NCBI GenBank assembly: GCA_905331475.1
Contig: CAJNYU010001973.1
Span: 19,843 to 83,842, forward strand
DNA length: 64,000 nt
Direction of reading: 5' to 3'
Source: Rotaria socialis
Taxonomy: Eukaryota; Rotifera; Eurotatoria; Philodinida; Philodinidae
Within the stretch, counting starts at the first letter, position 1; every line of letters begins with the position of its first letter. Below are positions 38,612-52,186 of this stretch, one piece after another. The translations under genes were made by a program, and so were the position numbers. A model generated the notes under the pieces. The model was not told the origin of the DNA. It searched no databases and worked only from the letters and a program-made list of their open reading frames with translations.

Positions 38612-39125
38612 TAGACTGAAAGGATAGGGTCTAGAAACCGTAATCCACCTGTGTCTGTCTGTAGCAATGGCGCAAACAACCACAAATGACCCTTTTTATG
38701 GCACAAAGCGCATTGTTACGGCACAAACCATGAGCGGATGCATGACATGGTCACGTGAAACAGTCCGCTCTGGAGATGTGATCAGTGGAGGAGGCGAGCT
38801 GATCTCCCTACGGAACTTTGAGCTAACCATCACGAAATTTCTGAACGCTGTACTTTTGTGGCTGGGTAAGACTCAACCTCTCCCCCACCTTAAGGGTCTT
38901 TGAGCCCCATTCTGTCCGTGTTTCGAATTCACTTTTAGTGCTTTTACTTGATACCTTTAATTTTCGTCTAATCCTTACTTCAGTTTCACTTATTCCGACC
39001 CCCTTCACAGGTCTGTTTGAAAATATCATCACCAGCTGCTGACACAAACAACCGATTTTCTGTCCTGTCCATACATTTCTTCTCTTCAGCACTGTCAGTC
39101 TAGGACCCAGTGAATCGACTTTCCA
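38612..39125 (+). other. Compositional island, possible insertion or element remnant
   Basis: This 0.5-kb segment is visibly richer in G and C than the DNA on either side. It holds a 78-codon frame from ATG 38667 (MAQTTTNDPFYGTKRIV...) and an 89-codon frame on the other strand, neither with a known motif. It starts near CTAGACTGAAAGGATAGGG. No terminal repeat or target duplication was found. It could be a transposon remnant, a noncoding RNA or a fragment of acquired DNA. Confidence 0.35.
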
Positions 39126-42100
39126 TGTCGATGAACGTTACTTGTTCTATATTGATAATCTATTGAATTTACAAATTGTGACTGTTTCATAAGATACTTC
39201 ATCAGAAATTAAATTGAAAAAACAAATGATATGCACATGCATAAGAATCTAAAAAGTTAGTCTACTTATTTTTTATTTCCTTTTAATCATTGTTTGATAG
39301 TGATATGGAAAATGATTCAGTTCCTCTCTATATATTACTGTTACTGTTTTGTTTTTCATAACACTATCAAAAAATGACTAAAACAAAAAGAAAGACTAGT
39401 ATTTTTGCTCTTATAAATGTGTATACCATTTATCTTTAATTTATTGTCTGGTGAAGTATTGCATCGAAATACGATGTGTGATAATTTTCAATTCAATAAA
39501 TAATATTGATATAAAATGAAATCAAGGAAGACAATCAACTCTTACAAAATTATTTGAGAATTTAACTTTGCATTAATTTGATGCGCAAATATATATTGGA
39601 TACATCTGATATGAATGTGAGCAAGAAAATGACAATGATGATCGAAAAAATATTTCATATCTTTGACGGTCATGAAATGATACAAACATACATGCTAAGA
39701 TTCAGGGAGCAGGATGATGATGCTTAACTCTTGAGTCTCGCCTTCAAACGAAGATAATCTTGGCAAAGGAATATTTTTTTTCTGAATGATTACAATATAA
39801 TATGTGACGTATCTAAATTTTTAGTGTGGAAAGGATATATTGATATGCGTATACGGTATAGATAAAGTTTGTTACCGACGCAGTAAGATTATCAAACTCG
39901 CTTAGGTTCTTGAAAAAGTCGTCTAGTTTTAAAATCTGAATTAAACATAATAGTAGCCATACTAGTTTTACGTTTGTAAGTTAGAAATTCATTTAGATTG
40001 ATAGGATAGAAAAATTCATGTACATTTATATAGGTATACCCACACTTTAAGTAAGGTACTAAGTAAATACAAGAGATGACTTGTCACATGGCAGTCATTC
40101 ATGTCATAAAATCAATTTTTTGTCGCATTTACTTTATTTTTATGTTTATAGAGAAAAAACAAATTTGAGCATATGCATTGCTTGGATAATTAAGTTCATT
40201 TTATTGTTGCAATATTATTGATTGCAATGATATGTGAGTACAGTACATGAGAAATTATTTTTGCCTTATTTTAATCTATGATATGCATTCGCAAATAACA
40301 GTATCTTGGTTACAGAGACTTTATACTCAAAATTTCAACATTGTAAGAGCACTGTATGAGTGCTGTACCTTCACGACTGAAATGTTGAACTCGCTTGTTT
40401 TCCAGTTTCATTATACTAATAGAATATGTGACATCTTGCAGACAGTGTACATGAGAAGAGGAAAATCGAGGATTTCTAATAAGAAAAGATGATGGAAAAA
40501 GAAACATGATGTTGTTTGTAAACGATCCATAGCGGTTTAGAAAAAGATTAAAAAGCGACAGATTAGCTAGTTACTAATCTGTATTCGCTTATGGCTAAAA
40601 AACTCGAAAGATAAGGGTACTTTTTTAGTTGATGAGTGAATATGCAAAATAGAAAACTTTTAAATTCGAAACAACGCATGCTGTCAAAAAATTTATTTAG
40701 GTTAAAATTGCTTGCGAAATGAAAGAACTATGAACGTGTTGTAGTTAAAAGTAAACTTAGGCACAATTTATTGTGATTAGACGCTACCAAAAAGAAACTG
40801 CTTTTTATTGATTTTATCTTCTCTTATCGATCAGAATTATAATTGTTTGTTCAAATAAACCTCACATAAAGCAGCAAAATACTTATTTATACGAATAAGA
40901 AAGTAAAGATTTTAGACGTTTATAAATCTTATTTCTTGAGAAACAACAATTATAACAAAGACGAAGAATGATAAACAGCTCACGTTAGGCACGATCAATG
41001 TCTTGGCAGTTTATTAATGCATTGCAGCTCAAATAGTCAACACAATTTTACAGATCTTTATAACAATTTGCCTCTCATATCAAAATGGAAAAATATCCCA
41101 TGAACCAAGTTTGCTAATGGGTTACTTCTAAATTTAAAACGACTAATTTTTAAATTAAAATTCAAAGCATATATAGATTTAACGGAACCTTCTTCTTAAA
41201 GTAAATTAGGATAAATATGAAAACGGATTGAACTAAACATAATCTTAAAGTTTCTCCATTGTTCTTCCACAGAGTGAGTGTTATCTCTAGTTGCCTCGCC
41301 AGAATAGATACTATTTTATCTTTTGGTTAAAGATTTATCCTAGATTTTTTCCTACTTGTTCAGTCGAAGAACTCTGCCAATGTGTGTTAGCAAGAGACTA
41401 TTGAGTCACCTGCGTCATTCATTATCTGCTATCAACTAGTTCCGTTGTTGTCATATACAAATCACTTCGCAACAATCGTTGATGGCTTACTTATTTTTAT
41501 ATCATTCGGTTGAGGAAATACTTCTTTAATCGAAAAGTAAAATAGATCAATATTCTATTCATATATTTAGTTTTTCGAAACAGAAATGGAAACACTCAAG
41601 GCGTTTGAGAAGCTGCTCTTATTAAGAACGGGTGCTCGACGGATTCTTAAAAAAATAGCTATATTGAAGATACCGTATAGTATTCTAGTTTGAAAAAAGA
41701 AAAAACTCTTGATCAGATAAATATCAAAAGACTAAATCACTCTTCAAGTAACTTTTCTACTGAACAACGAATAATTTCATGCTCGCATAGTTCAAAAGTG
41801 AGTATAAATGATTTCTGATCACTTGCTGTTGAACTTGACTTCCATTGCTTAGGATCATTTCTCAAGTTAGACGAAGACCATCATGATGAAATGTTGATGA
41901 AATTTATTTTGAAATAAAATCTGGCAGGATTGCAAAAACAGAAAATGAGGCAGTAAGTACAAAAATTTGAGCGATAGAGTAATTTCTTTTCAAACACTCC
42001 GGGCAGTATTGCTTCAATACATTCACAATTGAGAGTGGCAAATGATGGAAAGAAATCCTAAGAGAAGCGAATACATTTTAAGTCAAACCATATCCCACAA

Positions 42101-42185
42101 AACTTGATTTCACCCTGTTGCGATTTCAAGTATCAAGTAAAACGCACAAATTTTTAATTTTGCTAAATATAATTACATTGAATTA

Positions 42186-43055
42186 TTAATCAGTTATCAA
42201 TTGGTTCATTGTACACAGTGCTTCTAGTGCACCAAGTGGCAACGATATGTTGTCTTCATGCTCATCAATGTGTGGTTGATGTAAATTGATTCGAATATGT
42301 GTTGCACGACCCCCACGCGTGCGATGATCTGCTACAATGCGTGCTGCCTCTTTGCGTAGTTTCGCCATTACAGTACCACAGCCAATTTCCAGAACAGCCA
42401 CTACTCGTTCAGTAGACAATTCACGAAAGAATGTTTCATGGCGTCTACATGCAACCTCAACTTGTGTGGTATCCCAATGGCCGTCAACTGCTAATTGTGT
42501 GCATACACGTGCTGGACCATCACATTGCATACATAATGGTGGAGGTCCAAGTAGTAGCATTGTGTTCAAATCGACTGATGGCATAACTTTTATGTCAAGT
42601 GCCCATGGATGTGCACCACATCGATTCATGCATTGTGCATCATACATTGATCCATGCATCTCGAATACATTGTCGACTGTGAAACCTGTACGTAAAAAAT
42701 GACGATCCAAGTTCGTCGTTACCACACGTACATTGCGTTTGTTCGATTTACTCCAAGCATGAAGTATATGATAGCCAACATGTGGTAGTGTATTCGAGTA
42801 TTCCCGCTGTCTTGTTATCCAGTGACCCCATGCTAACATGGGATTTCGCTCAAATAATGTATGGTTAGATAAATCATAAACACTCAGTCCAATTTCTGCC
42901 AGACGTGGATGTGCAAGGTGAATGCCACCATAGTAGTCTGGTAGACCAGCATCAACGCCCATTCCAGCTCCTGCTGCGACCAGTAGTACATCGGCGTTTC
43001 GCACACACTGAGCTGCACGCAACATAGCCTCGCCAACGTCATGCTGTTGATTCAT
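42186..43055 (-). CDS. Sir2-family NAD-dependent deacylase-like protein, single exon
   Basis: I use the ATG at 43055 (289 aa) rather than the upstream GTG at 43067. The sirtuin layout is clear: VLLVAAGAGMGVDAGLPDY (NAD loop), VVTTNLDRHFLRTGF (the T-x-N-x-D motif), VFEMHGS (catalytic His), then CMNRC and CMQC, the two pairs of a zinc-binding site, and a final VLEIGCGT strand. The usual PDFRG reads PDYYGG here, so the Arg of that loop is missing. It resembles bacterial members more than animal SIRT1-7, has no intron, and is somewhat less AT-rich than its surroundings. Lateral acquisition is inferred. No targeting signal is evident. Activity cannot be assumed, given the altered loop. Confidence 0.85.
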   Translation of the reverse strand: MNQQHDVGEAMLRAAQCVRNADVLLVAAGAGMGVDAGLPDYYGGIHLAHPRLAEIGLSVYDLSNHTLFERNPMLAWGHWITRQREYSNTLPHVGYHILHAWSKSNKRNVRVVTTNLDRHFLRTGFTVDNVFEMHGSMYDAQCMNRCGAHPWALDIKVMPSVDLNTMLLLGPPPLCMQCDGPARVCTQLAVDGHWDTTQVEVACRRHETFFRELSTERVVAVLEIGCGTVMAKLRKEAARIVADHRTRGGRATHIRINLHQPHIDEHEDNISLPLGALEALCTMNQLITD

Positions 43056-45458
43056 AAGAATAGTCACTATTGGTAGATTGATCGTGGGTCTATAAGGAAA
43101 CTGATTCTTTTTGTTTTAATTAGCGTTACTCAATACAGATGCTGATAAAATTAACAGGTCTACGTTGAGATTACGAAAAAAACATAACGAGACAAGAACT
43201 AAACGCACACTCTCACGTTCTCGAAGAAAGTCACAATTTTAAGAGTAATTCGAGAAGATATATGAAAAGATAACACAAGGAGAAAAACATCAGCATGATG
43301 TAGTAAAGTATAGAAAAACAATAAAAATAGTCAGTATGACGAAGATCGTTTTTAATGCAAATAACAATACTATCAGTACGTTGTAGAAACATTATTGTCA
43401 CTCTCGTTATAATTGTTGGTTATATTCATCGATCATTCCAGTTCTATTCATGTCATATGGAATACACTATTATATAGGAGAACACGTGGGAGAGTGCGAC
43501 TAAAGCAAGTGTAGTGACACAGCAAACTGAAACAGGATTACAAAATTACAACCAGAAAGTTCTTTATCTTGGCATATGTCAAGAACAAATATAACTAACT
43601 GTGGTGTGACTCATATGAGCTAAATAGATAGAATGAAGGCATCGTCGGGCCTAATATGAACTCACCTTATTTATTGCAAGATACTCCTCACTTGACAGAA
43701 ACTATTGAAAATAAAACCGACACTAACAGTCAATAAGCATTATTCGAACAAGATGAAGAAACAGTAAACTTGATAGAAAAATTGTGCGCATTACAGCGCA
43801 GCTTCTGAACTTATTCATTTGACTATTGCAGGATGATATATAGCTGAGGGTACATTGTCACATGTCGAAAAATGTATTGCAGTCTTACCATTTCTTAAAT
43901 TATCCTTCTATTATTCACTCGATTGAAACATTTTTTTAAATCAAAAGGTGATACTTGAAGTTCTGCACAGAACATTACATTTTATTAAAAGTATTATCTC
44001 CTCGGCTCTTATTTATCATACACAATTGCACAGCGAAATCAAATGTAGAGTTTTTTGTTGTTTTATTTTTTGCAATTTTATTGGCAGAACTTTTACTGAT
44101 GCTTGGTTCCAATTCGTGACTTTAGTTAGTTCATTCCATGTACTATAATCTATAGTGTAACTGATCAGGTAGATTCTGTGACTCATATATCTTCACAATA
44201 AGTGCAAGAGAATTAGCAGTACATCACTCTTGACTCGGATGATATTTATGATATTTTGTAAAACCCCACTGGTGTGTTCAACAGTTGTCTAACGTTGTTT
44301 TTATCAGATTCTGTAACTTTTATAGCAGTAAATTCATAGTTGTTCTCACTATATCCCTTGTTTCATCTTCTAAAATGAGCGGCACTACTATCTCTTGCAT
44401 CTATTTCATTGTTTACGGTTTAGCTGTTGTTACTAATCAAGACAGTGTTGTTTTATTTCATCAATCTTGAACTCAATATCTGCAATGAGAAAACAGTTTA
44501 CATGTTCTCATGAGATATTAACGATATATGATCACCAATCGTGTATCAGCAACGTCTACCACGGTTGCTAATTGTTGAAATTTCTGTTATTAGTAGTAAC
44601 TAAACTCTTGACTAATATTCTCTGTGCGTTCCCTTTCTGAATATTCATTTTAGGAACAAATCTTCTTTTTGATGCCTGCTCTTACTGACCTAGATGACGT
44701 TTAACATTTGAGATGTTGCGTTTAGTTCGAATTGTGTTGGAACTACTGGAAGAGGAGAGTGCATAAATAAAATCGTTGTTTTTCACCGTTTTGAACTCGT
44801 AACTAAATGGTTCACAATGAAACAACTCCATAATCTAAATATCAGTAATTTTTATTATTACTACTTTTAAAAGTTTGTTGTTTCTCATTCTTTTTTCAAA
44901 TGAGTTTCCAATCCAATTATACATATTTTTGTTGAGAACTGTAGACTCTATGTTTTGATGAAGTACGTTTCGATGCAGATAGGATAATAGAAGGAAAGTT
45001 CAAAAACAATAAGAACACAATTTATCTCCATTCATAGTGATATTTCGAGTGATGTGCTCAAACCATGCCGGTATCAACATTCTGTCTATCGTAAGCAATT
45101 ATTTCAAGTGAATCTAGGGTGTTTGTGAAATCAACGCTTATTTTCAATCATGATTTTCATCTAAAAGCAATAATGGAACGTGGCCTTGCTGGTCTAGTTC
45201 GCATGCTGAAAAAGAGTGCAGATGTTTCGATGAGACTCTGAATATTCTTACACGCCTTCATATATACCTTTAATGAACCCAAACTCACGCCCCGACTTCG
45301 CCGAATGATAAACCTGAAAGGGCTCATGTTGTTTCTAACGGTGGTGAAGAAACAGATATTCACCAATCACACATATATGTAAGATCAAGTTCTTATATAA
45401 ACACCTATAAACGAAACTACCAAGAGAGAAATTCTGCATCAGTTCTTTAGCAATCGTA
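43056..45458. other. Intergenic, nothing recognised
   Basis: About 2.4 kb between the Sir2-like gene and the 3' end of the ABC transporter gene. Small open frames (for example 43948-44148, 44285-44470 plus; 45157-45366 minus) are unconvincing. Confidence 0.5.
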
Positions 45459-48400
45459 TTAATTTAGACTCATATTATTTGGTACTTCGAAATAGACAAT
45501 CTCTCCATGCTGTAACATAAGAATACGATCACTACCAGCTACTGTATTCAATCGATGGGCAATTGTTAATATGGTACGATCACGAAACTTGTCAGCAATC
45601 ACCTCTTGAATCATCTTATCGGTCGCATGGTCAACATTCGCTGTAGCCTCATCAATTAGCAATATGTTGCTCTTCTTTAGAATTGCTCGAGCTACACAAA
45701 TTAGTTGTCGTTCACCAGCACTCAAATTAGTACCTGCTTCCGCCACCAATAGATGAAGCCCATCGGGATGTTGGCGCACCAATTGTTTCAGTTGAACAGC
45801 TTCCAATGCCATGAAGCATTCTTCATCGGAGTATTGTTCGAATGGATCAATGTTGTATCGAAGTGTACCGCTGAATAGTATGGGTAGTTGTGGAATAACA
45901 CTTAGACGAGAACGAAGATGATCCAGTGAAAGACGACCAATATCGATGTCATCAATGTGAATAGTTCCGTTAATTGCTGACTGATCAGCCAGTCGAAAGA
46001 GAGCTTGAAACAGTGATGACTTTCCGGCACCTAGACAAAAAACAAATACTGATAAACAAATGATGTCAGGAGGATAATCACGCATTCAAATTCTCTCTCT
46101 AGATCTTTTAATAGTACACTATCTCGCATAAATGTATGCCAGAAAATCTGTGTCATAAAATGCTGAAAAATTATTTCACATGGCGAATGCTGACTATGGA
46201 ATCACCGATTGATATTTCAGTACTAATTACTAGCTATGTATTTGTTTATTCTATAATAGCATAAAAGAAACAAGTTATATCCATTTTATTCAGGTTTTCT
46301 GAATGTGTAGTAAAAATGGTGTATTATCAACTCCTGCAAGCAATCTTTTATTGGCAGTGGCAGCATTTTTTGAATGATTTTTGCTTTGTATCGAAGAGCA
46401 TTCTCCCAATTGAAAGATATTTATTTGAAATATCCATAACCGCTAAAATTATTACTAATGAACTTGACATAGAATAAATATTTTTGAAATCTTCCACTAT
46501 GATCACATTTGATTAGATTTATTTCTTAGGCATACTTGTGTGTTGAAAACGAGTAGGCATTTTGATAAACAAAAAGAGGAAATATTAGCATTAGGAAATC
46601 TTCTTTTTGCCGTATGCCGATTCGTTTTCAACCAATTTCCTATATCTTTGTAACGAATACAGTGCATGCATAATCTCAGAAGTGAAGTAATCATACCTGT
46701 TCGACCAATAACTCCGATTTTTTCCTTGGATTCAATTCGTAGGTTTAGATTTTTGAGTACAGGATCGAGTTCTGACCGATAGCGAAAAGTATAGTCTTTA
46801 AATTCGATAATACCACGAGAAGGCCAATCATTTGGTGGTTGAATGAGAGCATCGTTGTCATTCGTGTCTCGGTGACTTTCTGGTACCAGTTGACCATATT
46901 CATGAATACGTTCTGCACTGGTCATGAAATTTTCAGCTTCCGCTGATTGTCGTATAGCCCATTGAAAGAGACCTGTTAGAGTGATGCAATAACTGATACT
47001 AAGTGCTGCTGCTGATGGATCAATTTGATGACGCAAAAATACAGCAAGAATCGCAGTAACTAAAGTGAGTAAGGATGCCAGAATATCGAGTCGTAAACCA
47101 AACCAACGTGCAGTGGCGAACAAAAGGAAGTAAGCTCGCGAGTTAGTATCAATTTTTTCGATGAACTTATTTAAAAAATCGCTTTGAACGTCAAACGCAC
47201 GAATACTAGTCAGTCCATCTAATGATGATGAGAACAATGTATAAATAGGACTTCGCGTCACACTTTCAAGTCGTTTGAGTTGACGGCTTGAACGCACATA
47301 AAATCGACGAAGCCACAAAACTGCAGGGACCAAAGGAATGAGAACTAGAAGCACCCATTTGTTGGTCATTCCAATGATTGTGATAGAACCAATTGTCATT
47401 AGTAGATATTGTGTAGTATCAATTAAAGCTATAGGCAACGATTCATCTAACACTTGTTGATCTTTACTCGCTCTATTCAATATACGTCCACTGGGATTAC
47501 TTTCAAAGAATCGTAACGAAGTATGCAAGATACTTTTGAGCATTTTATTGTGAAAATATGTTGAACCATGTAACATAATATAGAAAATAATGCCGACACG
47601 TAAAAATGCAACGATCAACGTTAAGCCTATAGCTCCAACATAGATGTAAGCATAAAACGGTGATCGTTGTTCGATTTTATCTTTACCAGACCACAAAGCT
47701 AACCATCGATTTGAAAAATCATACAAAGCTTCATTACCAAACATAAAAATAATCATTAGAAACAAGCCAAACCAATGTAAAGGTGGCGAAGTAAATAGTT
47801 TTAGCCAAACACTCCATTTGATATCACCGTCAACTGATATCTCACTCTTTACAATAGAGTTTGTATCAGTTATAGCGGTATCAAGTATCGATTCTAGCTC
47901 ATTGTCGTTAGATGAAAGTGTATCGGATACATCATTCGATGACCCAATTGTTGTTTGTTGTTCATTATATGACACATCGACGTGACCATTTGTCAAGAGA
48001 ATTGTTTGATCGGTTTCAACTAAAAAATGTGTCTGATGCGTAACTAATATTCGAGTCTTACCACAAAGAAGACTGCGAGGACCAATGCATTGATCAAAAA
48101 TGTTTTTTGCTACTTTTGGATCAACAACAGCAAGTGGATCGTCAAATAAATATAATTCAGCATCAGTGTAAAGAGCACGTGCCAGTGATATTCGAGCCTT
48201 TTGTCCTCCACTTAAATTGACACCTTTGTCACCAAGAACCAATAAATCACCGGCTTCACCAATATTTTGTAGATCGATATTAAGACAACATGCCTTTATT
48301 ACATTTTTATAACGTTCTTCATCCATTGGTTTACCAAAAAGAATATTAGCTCGAATTGTATCAGCAAATATCCACGCCGATTGGGGAGCATACGAAATCG

Positions 48401-49780
48401 AATTAACATTTAGTTCTAATTTTCCACTGACAAGATTGATCTCGCCTAGAATTGCAGCCAGTAAAGTTGACTTGCCAGAACCGGTGATACCTTTCACTCC
48501 AACCAAACTAGCTCGTTTGATTTTGAGATTCAGAGAGAATAAAGTAGAAATATCTTTCCAAGAGAATGATGCATCTTCCATTATGAGTGCATGATCTTCA
48601 TTTTCGTTTTTTACTTTGTCACGTTTCTTCGACAAAATATTCAATTGCATAAATTGATTGATTCTTCTTGCAGAAACACGAGCTTCACTAAATTTTTCAA
48701 TGACCTGCGGCATTGTAACTGTTACTGGAACTCGAACCATGACGAAGAAGGCTAGTGTTGCGAATATATCTTCTGGAAGTAGAGTTCGACCCATTAACCA
48801 AATGCCACCGAATATAGCAAGAGAAATTAAAGGTAACGCTGCGAATGAAAGAGCTGTATTGAGAGCTCTCAAACAGCTCGCTTTGTATATACTCGAAAGT
48901 TCATTTCGACGCGTTTCATATACTCGTTGCTCCATGGCTTTTTCCCAATTATACATTTTAATAATTTGACATCCGTTGACAATTTCATTGATCGTTTGCA
49001 CGCGCTTGTCAGTACATGCCATTGTGGTCTTTCTGTATCGACTAAATTGCCTACTGAAAATGAATTGCATTGGTATTAATAAAATTAGAACTGCATAACC
49101 AAATATTGTTGGTAAACCGATATACCACCAAACGAGACCAAACGTTATCAGCGCTTCCAGAGGTATCAACACTATAGTATGTACGAACATGGTTAATTCC
49201 TCAAATTTACTGGCATCATTTGCTACTAAATTAATTGTCTGAGCAGCTGTTGTCTTATGAAGAGCCTCGGTACTAATAGTTAACAAGTGTTTATATATGC
49301 TAGATGATAATGTATTTCGAACACGCATGCCTATGCGAGCGTTTCGAAAGAAGATTTGTTGATGAATAATGGCTTGTAAGATTGCAGTAATACACAGAGC
49401 ACTAGCAAATAGATAACCCGCGTAAGCAGGTAATACTGATTCACCTTTAATGTAGAGAATAATTTGACGAATAAGCAATGGTTGTGCAATATGAGCCATA
49501 ATAAGTGGAAAAGCGAGAAATATGCTTAAAAGAAAATCTTTATAAAAGGTTCGTATGAATACGTGCCATGTACCTGGCCATTTAGAACTATACCGATTCA
49601 CTCTATTCAATAAGACTGAACATTTATCATTGACAGAAAGATCATTAAGATCGCTTTCAACAAGTGTGCGCTTATTACCCAGTGAAAGAAGAGGCGTTAT
49701 CCATAGCAATAGTGGTAGTTGTATCCATCTTACACATGACGATTCAGCCCAATCCAATCGACTTGATTGTCGCTGTTCAC
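45459..49780 (-). CDS. ABCC-type (MRP4-like) full ABC transporter; first exon not located
   Basis: Exons 49780-46697 and 46030-45459 are joined across a 666-nt GT-AG intron that splits Walker A of the second ATPase domain (GRTG|AGKSS). About 1,217 residues are visible. Order: N-terminal TPLLSLGNKR, TMD1 (about 70-360), NBD1 with GITGSGKST, LSGGQKARISLARAL and LFDDPLAVVD, linker, TMD2 (about 670-960), NBD2 with LSAGERQLICVARAIL, LLIDEATANVD and TIAHRLNTV. NBD1 has Asp where NBD2 has the catalytic Glu, the normal ABCC asymmetry. Members export organic anions, cyclic nucleotides and conjugates at the plasma membrane. The frame opens after TTTTAG| at 49781 without an ATG, so a short 5' exon is missing. 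Confidence 0.92.
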
Positions 49781-52186
49781 CTAAAATGTATCATAATCGA
49801 AATGAAATTGTATAGTGTTCTGCTAATAAATCATCTGTAGAAGTTTATGAGACCTATTTTATCGTAAAATGACTCCACGTCATTTTCTCTTCTGTACTCG
49901 TAAAATAAGATATGCTTCCAAGTAAAGTGCTCTTATCCTTTGTCTCTATTTTCTTGTCTACTTTCTGAATAATATAGAAGAGTAAAGATGTGGATCTTTG
50001 CTTCGCCCAGACTTCACAAACCTACATCTAGATGCATTTTTTAGTTTAATCATATACTTACTCATATCAGTTACTGCAAAAAAGTTGATTTGATATCACC
50101 ACTATAAATTTACTTCATATCGTTTTTAGATGCTAAGCATCAACTATAACACTTTATGAAGATTGTTGTCTTAGATGTTGTTATTTGAAACATAAAATTT
50201 GCCTTATCATATTTTCTGATGCACCTTTCTGCTATTTCTTATCATTTTCACATGAAGGATTCTTTACTCACATATGTGACTATATTCTTGATGCGTTCGG
50301 AATATAGAAGAGGTACGGACAATAAATGAAACAAAAATATCAAGAGTTAAAATTTTCTTTTTGCAGACGAACGTATTCTTACAGAATTTTTTCAACTGTG
50401 TAAGTACGAGTTTCTTGAGTGAATATTCATCACATCCTTTCACACCTAGATATTCACACGATCACTTATAAACTGTAATCATTTAAAGATTTGCCAAATT
50501 GATAGAATAATTTCTTCAACAAATAGTAGTACAGTGAAAAGTGTAACTGGTCTTCTTGTGCGTATGATTCCACATTGATTCCCCGGTTGATGATAATGAT
50601 AACCAGAAATTGTGTTAAATTCTAAAGCGATGACCAAATACATTTTGCCAGAAACCGTTGGCTTTTCTAGAAAAGTACAAAAAAAGAATAGCACGGCGTT
50701 TTCCTTCACTCTGTACAGAGCTTTATTATATATCCGTATCTTCAATGTAGTACATCAAAAATATCGAGTTTTTCTGTCTGATTAAGATTTCTAATGCTTC
50801 TATTTCACTGGCGTGGCAGTATATCAGTTTTGATAAAATAATGGCTTCATCAAAGAAAAGCAAACTATAAACGAGTTTAAACAAGAAATCTTCTGCTGAC
50901 TCGAATGAACATAAACAATGCATTAAAATATATAAGATCATCACTTTTTGTGTGTATTAAATCCATTTAAACCTGTTAATATGAGAACAAACATTTATGA
51001 ACGAGTTCAAACTTTTGATTTATCAATATGAATTAGTTGTAATTCATTGCTATCTTCATTCGTCATCGAAAACCCATTGAATCATCATTTGAGCATGCAT
51101 TTATATGCATGTGTAAGATATTACAATGCTAGTTTTTACCGCAAAAGAGTTGTTTTCATGTATGAATAGAAAATGTAAGAAAAACTTGCATTTATCAGTG
51201 TAATCATGTATCATGCTGCACTGTCATGCATTATAGCTTATCATCACATTCATCTAATGACGTTACACTTTTTCTTGCAATGAGGAAGATACGAGACGAC
51301 AGAGGTTTGTTTTCTACAGCGAGGTAAAACAAGAGGCACTCGTTTTTTCTTTTTTCCTCGTCATCATTCCATTAAGGCATCACTCGAAAAAATAGGGTAA
51401 TTGTACGTATATTGCTAGTCATTGTCTACTGAATTCAAAAATATTCTGCATAATATTCTCAAAAGTCTTATTTTTTAAAATAAACTCATTCCATGCTGTA
51501 TCCAAAACGTCTTGCCGGATAAAGACGTTTAAAGTCTTTTGAATGATTCAAGTGACATACATGTTTGAAATGATATTATTTTCTTTATCGATTCTTCTTC
51601 TTATTCTTTTAATCTGCTCTTTAGTAGGATTTCTAGAAGACATGAGATTCAAGGTATTCATATTAAAGAAAACAGAAGCCTATTTAGTAGATCCACTTCA
51701 TCGTCGAAAGGCAAAGAACACTTATTCTACTAAACTAGTTACTGAGTTTTGTCAAAAGTCAGTATGCTGCTGAACAAAATTTTGATATAGGTAGAATATT
51801 TATAGCCCGATGGATCTGCCTATGAAGTCGCTGATTGTTGAAAACGTATATCGACACACAAGTGGTAAAAGCAGTGACTCTTTTTTATTCAGAATCTCCC
51901 TTACTGATCATGAAAAAAACTGGTCATACATTTGTCTTTCGTGTACGTTTGCATGCGTATTTAACAAATTCTGACGAAAAGCGCTTGCAGATAGCTTCCC
52001 CTATTCAAAATCTATTTTGAGTTTTATCCTCTTAGGCTTAAAGAGATATGCCTCAATAATTATTTGTTCTTGCTCAAGAAAAATAATGTGAACATAATTC
52101 CGGATATAGTGTTTCGAATATTTTGTAGATAGAAAGAGAAAGGATAGAATAGAACGCAGTGTTGCAAACAAATCTACTATAAGAAC
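49781..52186. other. Intergenic, includes the undetected 5' exon of the ABC transporter gene
   Basis: About 2.4 kb. The left part should contain the first exon and promoter of the transporter gene. An ATG followed by about nine sense codons occurs near 49.87 kb on the minus strand but does not join cleanly. Nothing else was recognised. Confidence 0.4.

Larger units (their letters stand above)
38081..42185. other. Four-kilobase stretch without a recognised gene
   Basis: It holds degenerate repeats near 38.16-38.38 kb and an island of higher GC at about 38.61-39.12 kb, described separately. The rest (39.2-42.1 kb) is AT-rich with no accepted coding frame. Confidence 0.5.

Noticed and set aside
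38667-38903. 78-codon frame starting MAQTTTNDPF as a gene
   Set aside because: No domain, no splice partner and an equally long frame on the other strand; kept only as a compositional island.
42337-42702. 121-codon plus-strand frame across the Sir2-like gene
   Set aside because: Antisense shadow of a well-supported coding region.
48658-48969. 103-codon plus-strand frame inside the ABC transporter
   Set aside because: Antisense shadow; the minus strand has clear TMD and NBD content.
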